Below are positions 8,445-15,279 of a stretch of 64,000 nt of DNA, piece by piece. Source of the stretch: Chryseobacterium nakagawai (GTDB lineage Bacteria; Bacteroidota; Bacteroidia; Flavobacteriales; Weeksellaceae). Under the pieces are notes generated by a model, which saw only the letters and a list, made by a program, of their open reading frames with translations, ran no database searches and was not told the DNA's origin. The first letter of the stretch is position 1; the number at the start of each line of letters is the position of its first letter. The translations under genes were made by a program, and so were the position numbers. The stretch covers positions 3,216,501 through 3,280,500 of the forward strand of contig NZ_LR134386.1 in assembly GCF_900637665.1 (NCBI RefSeq). The letters are read 5' to 3'.

Positions 8445-9590
8445 TTATTCCTCCTGCCAGTATTCAAGATCGGTAGGCTTTTGGATTGGAATTCGGCCTT
8501 CCCATTTAGGAACTACAAATCCTTTAGGGAGTGTGTATTTAGGTGACATTAATTTTTTCTGTTCATCATTAAATCTTCCTAAACGAAAGCCCATTACCCG
8601 ATCATGTTTCTGTTTATTCACAAAATAAATTTCTCCTTCAACAAAATCCCCTCCTGTATCTTTAGGAATTGTCACAATCATTCGATCATAATGGCCTTTT
8701 TCAAATGTTCCCTGTAGATTTTGGGGTAAAACTACACTTCCCTCAAACCAGCGTGATTCATTATCATACGAATGCCATATCAAATCCATCTGTACAGGAA
8801 GTTTTAACTGATGCTGTGGATTAGGGTTTTTAGGATAGCTTGCAAAACGATTGCCCCATTGTAAAAAGTAAGGATCAGAATCTAAAAAGTAAACACTGCC
8901 ATCTTTTGAGTAATAAGTAATTGAATATTTATAATTGTCCTCACTACTAAAACCTAGATCATATTTGTATAATTTATCTCCTTTTTCCCAAACTGAATAA
9001 GGAATACCGTGGAAATAAGCATATTTCAAAATATTTTTAGCCTCGTTTCCAGTTGATGACCAAAGGGTTACAGAGTTCGGGTCATCTTTGCCCGTTTCTC
9101 CTACACGCTCAGCTTTAATTTTTGTGATTTCCTCATTTCCCAATGATCCAGAGAGCCAAACTGTTATATTTCCTCCAGGCGCCATCCCTGTTACGATTTG
9201 AGTATAATTTTGCTTTTCTCCTTTAATTTCTTTGCCTTTTTGAAAGAGCTTCAACATTTTTTCTCTTGGAAGTTTTGCCCCAATTTTATATTCAATTAAA
9301 TCAAGGCCACAGCGCCAACTAACAGAAATGCTATCAGGTACAGGTTTGAATATTTCTCCACCTGTATAACCACCACTTGTCACCCCCCAACCAGGATTTA
9401 TTCCTACATTGGCAGATGTACCTGCTACTCCTTTTCCTTTATAAAAATATTCTACAAACGGGCCTCCTGATATATAATTCTTTGGTGCTGAAATTGCAGC
9501 ATTCCATTCAAATTTATCCTTGGGTTGGCAACTTATTATTAATAGAAAACCTGATAAGAGTACTACTATATTTTTTATTCTGTTTATCAT
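8445..9590 (-). CDS. DUF2931 family lipoprotein, possible T6SS immunity protein
   Basis: 381 residues from the ATG at 9588-9590, which gives a clean lipoprotein signal ending in LLIISC (Cys21). A start 36 bp upstream would overlap the lipase gene. The mature part begins with FEWNAAISAPKNYISGGPFVEYFYKG and continues with WRCGLDLIEYKIGAKLP and a C-terminal FVVPKWEGRIPIQKPTDLEYW, typical of DUF2931. Members are often neighbours of T6SS cargo genes. Here it follows the DUF2235 lipase-like gene by 10 bp and vgrG beyond, so a membrane-anchored immunity role against a membrane-attacking effector is plausible but unproven. Confidence 0.75.
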   Translation of the reverse strand: MINRIKNIVVLLSGFLLIISCQPKDKFEWNAAISAPKNYISGGPFVEYFYKGKGVAGTSANVGINPGWGVTSGGYTGGEIFKPVPDSISVSWRCGLDLIEYKIGAKLPREKMLKLFQKGKEIKGEKQNYTQIVTGMAPGGNITVWLSGSLGNEEITKIKAERVGETGKDDPNSVTLWSSTGNEAKNILKYAYFHGIPYSVWEKGDKLYKYDLGFSSEDNYKYSITYYSKDGSVYFLDSDPYFLQWGNRFASYPKNPNPQHQLKLPVQMDLIWHSYDNESRWFEGSVVLPQNLQGTFEKGHYDRMIVTIPKDTGGDFVEGEIYFVNKQKHDRVMGFRLGRFNDEQKKLMSPKYTLPKGFVVPKWEGRIPIQKPTDLEYWQEE

Positions 9591-9600
9591 TATTATTAAT

Positions 9601-11517
9601 TTAAGGGTGCCATTTTTCTCTTTCATAATAAATATTCCCTTCTTTATCGACTTTTGGCATTACCGGCTGATTGACAAAACCTACACTTTCCAGAAGATGA
9701 TGATCTCCTGTTTTTACTCCTATTGCTGCCAATCCCCCAAAGTTAGCAGAAAGATGAATATAATGGTTACAGATATGCTGATATATTTCTGTTGGCATCG
9801 TATAAGTTCCCACACCTTCCTTCTTACTTTCTTCCAACATCAAATCCATATATTGTTTCAATACTCTATACTTGTCTGTATCCGGAATTTCATACTCAAA
9901 CTTTTTCTTTACATCAGGGGATTTATTATAATCATCATAAAAAGGTACTTTATTATCTATCCCTTTCTGCAACATCATGTACATTGCTACCAAGCTGTAT
10001 TTATTGGAAATATACCGGGAGTCTTCCAGAATATAATGGTCTGATTCTTTGGTCTGGAATATCTGATAATAAGGACTTGTAGATACTGTATTTTCTTTAT
10101 CCGGGAAATCCGGTTCTGCTTTAATTTCCCGTGTTCCAACTCCTGCACCGGTCACTGTTGTTTCCTTAACGTGGTCATAGGTATTCCTAAATACAATCTC
10201 TTTTTCTGTAGAAATACGCTGGTTGATATAAAACTGTCTGATTTTTTCTTTTTCCTGAAGCGTTTTATGATCTCCTACTTTTACATCAAAATAATCCAGT
10301 ACCGCGGTATATTTATCCAGATGGGCATATCCCCCGCCTATATCTGAATGCGCTCCCAGCATTGATAAAGTATAGCCTTCTTCCGTAGGGGTTAATGCAA
10401 AATTCTTACGCCACTCATTGTGTGCTGTAATATGAAATATTTTTTTGATCCCCAACCCTGAGACTTTGGTTTTGATCTTCTGCAGCGAGGCCTGTCCCAA
10501 AAAAGCAGCAATACTGTAAGGAACCGTTAAAGGACTGGTCGCCAATACCCCTGCTACTTTATACCCTAAATTTTCTTTCACTACCATATCTGAAACTACC
10601 GTATCAAATACCCCCAGAAAACGAATTTCTATGGTAAAAGTATCTCCCACAGGCTTATAGCCTGCTTTACTCAGTCTTTTTCCCAAAAGACCACCTGCAT
10701 GCTCAGAAACATAAGTGACTCTTGGACGTCCCATCTTGGTATCCATCTCATCTCTCATGACCGTATCGTATTTTGCAGATTTCTTTACTTCATTACAAAA
10801 ATGTCTTGCAGCAGCAGCACCCCGACTGAACCCAAAAACATCGAATACAATCTTATTGATTTTCTTATCTTTAGAAATATTGCTAAACTCATTGGCTATG
10901 ACATTTTTAATTCCTTCTTCTACTCTGCCAATTACTCCCCAATCGCCCCTTCCTGCGCAGGAACCGGCAATATCATCTTCTTTATCCTGTTTTGTTCCTA
11001 TTCCTTCTATATATTGTTTTAAAATAACATAGTTTCCATATTCTGGATGCGCATCTTCACTTCCTTTTGCATCTTCACTTGGATTTTTTTTCTCTTTATA
11101 AAGATCAAACAATTTTGCCACGTTCGAATAGGGATTCCAGTAGCTGTCACGGTCTGAGATTTTTATTTTTTTCTGTTTTCCGGTTTTAGGATCCTTAATC
11201 GTTTCGTAATATTCCTGGGGAACGGTATCATTTTTATAATAGGTTTCTCCGGAATTGATTTTACTGTAATAGGTTTTATCAGAATTATACCTGTTGTTGC
11301 CTGTTCCGTCAAAAAACATCCCGATAAAAATATTGATAGAGTCTTTGGGTTGATAACCTGCCGCTTTTTCCACCGCTGAACCATGATGGATATCTTTATC
11401 AGCATTCAGGTTATTCAAACCTGATGCATTAATATTGGTATTTCCTTCAGAGTACAGATTGTATCCCTTTTGGGTCACCTTGGTATACTTTCCGTTTACA
11501 ATTCTTGTTCTGCTCAT
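9601..11517 (-). CDS. DUF2235 phospholipase-like protein, probable T6SS effector (Tle1-like)
   Basis: 638 residues from the ATG at 11515-11517, 10 bp after the vgrG stop. Features of the DUF2235 alpha/beta-hydrolase family are clear: FIGMFFDGTGNN (64-75), the nucleophile elbow GFSRGA with Ser231, FLGVFDTV, and the LGAHSDIGGGYAH segment carrying the likely catalytic His region. DUF2235 is the catalytic domain of Tle1 phospholipase effectors delivered by type VI secretion. No signal peptide, as expected for cargo loaded on VgrG in the cytoplasm. The N-terminal 60 residues are not recognised and may be the loading region. Lipase activity is inferred from motifs. Confidence 0.83.
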   Translation of the reverse strand: MSRTRIVNGKYTKVTQKGYNLYSEGNTNINASGLNNLNADKDIHHGSAVEKAAGYQPKDSINIFIGMFFDGTGNNRYNSDKTYYSKINSGETYYKNDTVPQEYYETIKDPKTGKQKKIKISDRDSYWNPYSNVAKLFDLYKEKKNPSEDAKGSEDAHPEYGNYVILKQYIEGIGTKQDKEDDIAGSCAGRGDWGVIGRVEEGIKNVIANEFSNISKDKKINKIVFDVFGFSRGAAAARHFCNEVKKSAKYDTVMRDEMDTKMGRPRVTYVSEHAGGLLGKRLSKAGYKPVGDTFTIEIRFLGVFDTVVSDMVVKENLGYKVAGVLATSPLTVPYSIAAFLGQASLQKIKTKVSGLGIKKIFHITAHNEWRKNFALTPTEEGYTLSMLGAHSDIGGGYAHLDKYTAVLDYFDVKVGDHKTLQEKEKIRQFYINQRISTEKEIVFRNTYDHVKETTVTGAGVGTREIKAEPDFPDKENTVSTSPYYQIFQTKESDHYILEDSRYISNKYSLVAMYMMLQKGIDNKVPFYDDYNKSPDVKKKFEYEIPDTDKYRVLKQYMDLMLEESKKEGVGTYTMPTEIYQHICNHYIHLSANFGGLAAIGVKTGDHHLLESVGFVNQPVMPKVDKEGNIYYEREKWHP

Positions 11518-11527
11518 AAGAAAAGTA

Positions 11528-13480
11528 TTAATGATTATGGCCTTTTTCTCCACTGTTCATAAAGATCGAGCTTTTCGTATGACTGGTAAAATTTTCTTCT
11601 GTACTGAAATTCATTTCTTTTCTTGAAATTTCATTACGTTCCTGTTTTACTTCGCTGTGTACGTCTCCTTCTATAAATTCTGTCAGTTTTCCGGTTATGA
11701 AAACCTGAGAATCTCCTATTACAGAAGAGGTTTTAATCATTCCTATACTCTCACTATGGTTCATGGTCACAGTATCTGTTTTATTCATCCCAACACTGGT
11801 AGACATATTTTGTCCGACATTGATATTGAGGTTTCCGCCCGCATTGAAGTTGATATCATTGGGAGCAGATACGGTAATATTTCCTTTTCCATCCATGAAA
11901 TAATTGTTGCCGCTTGGATCCACAATATTCACACTGCCTTCAGCATCGTTCATCAGAATACGGATTCCGCTTCTGGTCTGAATCGATTTCAGGTGATTAT
12001 TTATCCCTCCACCCAGAGCAACACCGCCATGAAACATTCCTCCCATTACGAAAGGACGATCGGGATGATTATGAACAAATCCCACCATTACCTGATCTCC
12101 TACTTCAGGAATGGCTACATACCCTCTGTTTTGGGTGATCTGATCTGTTCCACCCGCATCAGGACTCATTACTCTGATAAAATCTGTAGTTTCATTGAGC
12201 TGCCAAAGAAATTTCACTCTTACACGTCCTTGTCCCAAAGGATCTTCATTGGAAACGACCACTGCTGGCTGGGTTTCTGCAAAAGGAACTGTAAATTCAG
12301 GTTTGGGCATATATCCCGTATCAGAAGCAATGGCTTCAAAACTTCCTTTATAATGGCCTAGGGTATCAATCTCATGAATAACCTTGGTCATCATGAGTTT
12401 GGTGAAATACCCCATTTTGCTGGAATCAGGTTTTCTCAGATAAAGATCTGCTGTGCAGCCGGGATAAAGAAAAGGCATTGTGGTATCACCGGATACTACA
12501 AATACATCAACACCCTTACTTCCCCATGCTCCGGTTTGAGAATTCACTACATCCATATCAGTAGCTGCCCGGATAGGCGCCGATTGAAGAGAAGGGGTCT
12601 TGAAAATACTTTCATTATTTATATAAGCGGTTTGAGCAAGATTTCCCATATGTTTTAACGGAGTTTCTCCCGAAGTCAACATCGTATTTTTACTGCTGTT
12701 ATATCCGTAATAATTAGGTTGAGCATGAATTGCCCTAAGTTCAGTATGAATATTTGAAGTATTACTTCCGCTTATCAGCTCAAGAGGAGCAGCCGGAACC
12801 GGCATATTTCCGAAATGCAGCACTTCTCCATCATAGAAAAACTGTTCGCCATAAGCCTCGGCAATTCTACACAAGTAATTGTAATGGGTTTCGTTATATT
12901 GTGTACTGTAGACAATTTGTGACGAGGCTTTGGCATTCACTCTGAAGTCATACCAAAACGGATCTATTCCCTGCTTGATTACCTCATCAGCTATAATTCC
13001 GGTATTCACAGGTTGTGCACCTCCAAAACTCTGGGTATGGGCTGCACCATCCAGAAGAATAGTAGGGCTGAAACCTTTTAAAACAATATTTCCCAAGCTG
13101 TGAGCTTCCTGACTGAAACCTACCTTGGTAATAATTCCTACAAAAACCCTCTTAGGGCTATTTTTCGTTTCGAAATCTTTGTAAGCAATTTTTATCGTAA
13201 GGCGTTTTCCCAAAAATGTATTGGCCTGTTCCAATTGATGCCCTTGTTTTTCGGATAAGGCATCATGAGCCAGTGTTAATTCAAACTCGTGATGTGTTAT
13301 TGCACTTTGCTTTAATTTGAAATGTTTAAAACTTGAAATAATTTCGCCATTGATTATTGCGGAAAGTTTAACAATACGGTTAATTCCTGCTGTATTATTT
13401 TCTTTCACTGCCTGGGCATTATCAGGAGCACGGTATCCTCCAGTAAAGGATACACGTTCTGAAGTCGTGTTTTTTTTCAT
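11528..13480 (-). CDS. vgrG: Type VI secretion spike protein VgrG
   Basis: 650 residues. The N-terminal half has the gp27-like fold pattern (HHEFELTLAHDAL, FVGIITKVGF, YNETHYNYLCRIAEAYGEQFFYDG). The centre has the gp5-like OB fold with DPLGQGRVRVKFLWQ and VMVGFVHNHPDRPFVMGGMFHG, followed by a repetitive beta segment (INVGQNMSTSVGMNKTDTVTM) that would form the spike. A -7 promoter box TATATTTG lies at 13516-13523. The gene heads a three-gene unit with the lipase-like and DUF2931 genes, which suggests they are its cargo and a protective partner. The short hydrophilic tail ends in KGHNH. Confidence 0.92.
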   Translation of the reverse strand: MKKNTTSERVSFTGGYRAPDNAQAVKENNTAGINRIVKLSAIINGEIISSFKHFKLKQSAITHHEFELTLAHDALSEKQGHQLEQANTFLGKRLTIKIAYKDFETKNSPKRVFVGIITKVGFSQEAHSLGNIVLKGFSPTILLDGAAHTQSFGGAQPVNTGIIADEVIKQGIDPFWYDFRVNAKASSQIVYSTQYNETHYNYLCRIAEAYGEQFFYDGEVLHFGNMPVPAAPLELISGSNTSNIHTELRAIHAQPNYYGYNSSKNTMLTSGETPLKHMGNLAQTAYINNESIFKTPSLQSAPIRAATDMDVVNSQTGAWGSKGVDVFVVSGDTTMPFLYPGCTADLYLRKPDSSKMGYFTKLMMTKVIHEIDTLGHYKGSFEAIASDTGYMPKPEFTVPFAETQPAVVVSNEDPLGQGRVRVKFLWQLNETTDFIRVMSPDAGGTDQITQNRGYVAIPEVGDQVMVGFVHNHPDRPFVMGGMFHGGVALGGGINNHLKSIQTRSGIRILMNDAEGSVNIVDPSGNNYFMDGKGNITVSAPNDINFNAGGNLNINVGQNMSTSVGMNKTDTVTMNHSESIGMIKTSSVIGDSQVFITGKLTEFIEGDVHSEVKQERNEISRKEMNFSTEENFTSHTKSSIFMNSGEKGHNH

Positions 13481-13515
13481 GCTGTGTTTTTTGTGTAATT
13501 AGGATCTAATTATCA

Positions 13516-13543
13516 CAAATATAGGAAATAATTTAAATTTGAA
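13516..13543 (-). promoter_or_regulatory. Promoter of the vgrG unit
   Basis: Minus-strand -7 box TATATTTG (13516-13523) with TTC at 13541-13543 (17-nt spacer), a one-base variant of the TTG element. It lies 36 bp upstream of the vgrG ATG and fits the Bacteroidetes consensus TTG-N17-20-TAnnTTTG. Confidence 0.6.
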
Positions 13544-13636
13544 TATATTGTCATAGAAATTTAAGCTCTTGATCAGAAGTTACTCAACAACTGATGGCTT
13601 GGTATATCTTTTGGATGAAAAAACCAATACTCTATT

Positions 13637-14179
13637 ATGATGCGACTCCTTTTCCTATATGCAAGTTTTCTTATATGCTTTACAGCTTGCAGCAAAACAC
13701 AATCTCCATCAACTGAAAAAAAACTGATTACTGAAAAAGTAAATCAACTTTACAGCCAATATGGAAAATCTAATGATATGATTTACAATCAACCGATACC
13801 TGATGAATTATTTTCTCCGGAATTAAAAAAGGCATTAGAAAAAGCAATCAATACTTCAAAAACAGATATTGAAAAAGTGAAAAACAGTAGTCATCCGGAT
13901 GAAAAACCGTTGATATTTGAAGGTGCAATCTTTTCCAGCCTTTATGAAGGATATACCCATTATACCATCAAAAATATTATTATTCATGATAAAACGGCAA
14001 AAGCACTTGTTCAGTTTGAATATGATATGACCTCTCCAAAGGTATTATGGACTGATACATTGCAACTGATTGACACTGAAAAAGGATGGAAAATTGATAA
14101 TATTGTTTTTGATTCAATAGGAAGTTCCAAGGATCTTGAAACGAGTCTGAATGATTTTATCCAATATGCTCAACAATAA
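13637..14179 (+). CDS. DUF3828-like lipoprotein
   Basis: 180 residues with two consecutive ATG codons at 13637 and 13640. The signal peptide ends in FTAC (Cys18), a lipobox. The mature part, with QLYSQYGKSNDMIYNQPIPDELFSPELKKALEKA and a C-terminal TLQLIDTEKGWKIDNIVF, has the pattern of DUF3828, an NTF2-like fold also seen in candidate immunity proteins. It is divergent from vgrG and so a second candidate for a self-protection role, but nothing in the sequence proves that. It ends in a strong bidirectional hairpin shared with the small peptide gene on the other strand. Confidence 0.7.
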   Translation: MMRLLFLYASFLICFTACSKTQSPSTEKKLITEKVNQLYSQYGKSNDMIYNQPIPDELFSPELKKALEKAINTSKTDIEKVKNSSHPDEKPLIFEGAIFSSLYEGYTHYTIKNIIIHDKTAKALVQFEYDMTSPKVLWTDTLQLIDTEKGWKIDNIVFDSIGSSKDLETSLNDFIQYAQQ

Positions 14180-14182
14180 AAA

Positions 14183-14212
14183 AAGCCGCTTTAAAAAGCG
14201 GCTTGATTTTTT
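14183..14212. terminator. Bidirectional terminator
   Basis: Perfect 10-bp stem AAGCCGCTTT/AAAGCGGCTT with a 2-nt centre; T-rich on both sides. It ends the DUF3828-like gene on the plus strand and the double-glycine peptide gene on the minus strand. Confidence 0.9.
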
Positions 14213-14345
14213 ATGGGCACTGAACGATTGGAATTTCGCTGCAAAATACTTTATTTGCCCATTCGCAATAGGTACAATATTTTTTTGGCTCTCCTCCGTA
14301 CACTGACTTCAAATCTACTTTAGTCAGCTTTTTTAAATTTTTCAT
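14211..14345 (-). CDS. Double-glycine-leader bacteriocin-like small peptide
   Basis: A 44-codon frame from an ATG at 14343-14345 to TAA at 14211-14213. The N-terminus MKNLKKLTKVDLKSVYGG is a double-glycine leader of the kind cleaved by peptidase-containing ABC exporters (Gly17-Gly18). The predicted mature peptide has 26 residues, starts EPKKYCTYCEWANK and has four cysteines (24, 27, 35, 43), which could form two disulfides or carry a modification. Short peptides with this leader occur in Chryseobacterium and are annotated as bacteriocin-like proteins. No exporter or maturase gene is adjacent. Its end coincides with a bidirectional terminator. Confidence 0.8.
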   Translation of the reverse strand: MKNLKKLTKVDLKSVYGGEPKKYCTYCEWANKVFCSEIPIVQCP

Positions 14346-14464
14346 ATAGCTCTAATTTTATGGTTTTGTAAAATTAAAACGAATATTATTATCTATTATT
14401 ACAATTTAATGCTTGTAAATTTCATTATTCACACTTTCTAACTAAATATAGATTCCTATACATA

Positions 14465-14869
14465 TTATCTGTTATGGATTTCTACAGTAACAGGCATCAC
14501 ATAGGTATATGCCACCATATTGTCTGTCAATCTATTGCGATCTACTCTATAATCCAGTTCGCTCAAAACAGTTTCAATTTCTTTGCTTACCGTCTTACAA
14601 TCACCATTAGAATGAACATTTACAATTTTTCCGTTTTTAGCAATATCAAATTTTACCACTGAATTGACCGTTCCTTGTTTATATTCAGGATTATCCAGAT
14701 CAAAATTGGCGATTAATTTATTTCTTATATCACTAAAAGTTTCGCTTTTACTTAACTGAATTTCCTGGATTGTATTCTTATCTGTGGTTTGTGCTTTAGT
14801 TTGATTCATTACAGCAGCTAATCCGATAACGAAAAGTGAAGCCATCAATATTTGAATTTTATTTTTCAT
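14465..14869 (-). CDS. Exported hypothetical protein with TonB-C-like pattern
   Basis: 134 residues with a signal peptide (MKNKIQILMASLFVIGLAAV, likely cut near TKA-QT). The centre reads TVNSVVKFDIAKNGKIVNVHSNGDCKTVSKEIETVLSEL, close to the strand-turn-strand plus helix of the TonB C-terminal domain seen in many periplasmic Bacteroidetes proteins, but no TonB membrane or proline-rich part is present. It is a single gene with its own -7 box (14918-14925) and a tandem direct repeat upstream, which suggests regulation by a response regulator. Function unknown. Confidence 0.65.
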   Translation of the reverse strand: MKNKIQILMASLFVIGLAAVMNQTKAQTTDKNTIQEIQLSKSETFSDIRNKLIANFDLDNPEYKQGTVNSVVKFDIAKNGKIVNVHSNGDCKTVSKEIETVLSELDYRVDRNRLTDNMVAYTYVMPVTVEIHNR

Positions 14870-14917
14870 AACTAACTGGTTTTAAATATTATAATAAGTT
14901 TATCCTTATCTCTTAAC

Positions 14918-14977
14918 CAAAGTTATTAAAAATAATTCATATTAAATTCACTTTCAGTTAACATTGAGTTAACATTA
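14918..14977 (-). promoter_or_regulatory. Promoter with tandem 11-bp direct repeats
   Basis: The -7 box TAACTTTG is followed upstream, about 30 bp away, by two head-to-tail 11-mers (10 of 11 identical). Direct repeats one helical turn apart immediately upstream of the core promoter are the usual site type for OmpR/PhoB-family activators. The regulator is not identified. Confidence 0.5.
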
Positions 14978-15231
14978 AATTATAAACAACTGATTTACAG
15001 TTGATTAAATTTAATAAATAATTAAAAAATTAATATTGGAATGTTATTTATATCCTGAAATATTTAAAATTTGAGACTTTTAATTCCTATTTTCACTGTA
15101 AATGAATGATATTGTTACCAAAAAACCGGCTACAATAAGCAGGTTAAAATAAAAAAACTAAATTCAGGTCAATAAAGCAGTTACTTTTCCTCTGCAATTG
15201 ACTTCAGAGCGTGAGTAGTTAAAAATAAAAA

Positions 15232-15255
15232 AAGAATCTGCTTCCGCAAATTCTT
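15232..15255 (-). terminator. uvrA terminator
   Basis: 10-bp stem with one G-U pair (15232-15241 with 15246-15255) and a TTCC/GGAA tetraloop, followed by a T-run on the minus strand, 25 bp past the uvrA stop. Confidence 0.8.
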
Positions 15256-15279
15256 TTGTATACTTAGGTTAATATATTC

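Larger units (their letters stand above)
14870..15279. other. Intergenic region with regulated promoter and uvrA terminator
   Basis: About 410 bp, very AT-rich. Next to the exported-protein gene it contains the minus-strand -7 box TAACTTTG (14918-14925) and two tandem 11-mers, AGTTAACATTG (14956-14966) and AGTTAACATTA (14967-14977). The part from 14980 to 15225 shows no gene or recognised RNA. The right end holds the uvrA terminator. Confidence 0.6.

Noticed and set aside
9520..10044. Plus-strand 174-codon hydrophobic frame
   Set aside because: Overlaps the lipase and DUF2931 genes on the opposite strand; the Phe/Ile/Tyr-rich composition reflects antisense reading of AT-rich sequence.
11657..12361. 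Plus-strand 234-codon frame opposite vgrG
   Set aside because: It is antisense to a well-supported VgrG, has no family pattern and no promoter; frames of this size arise by codon bias.
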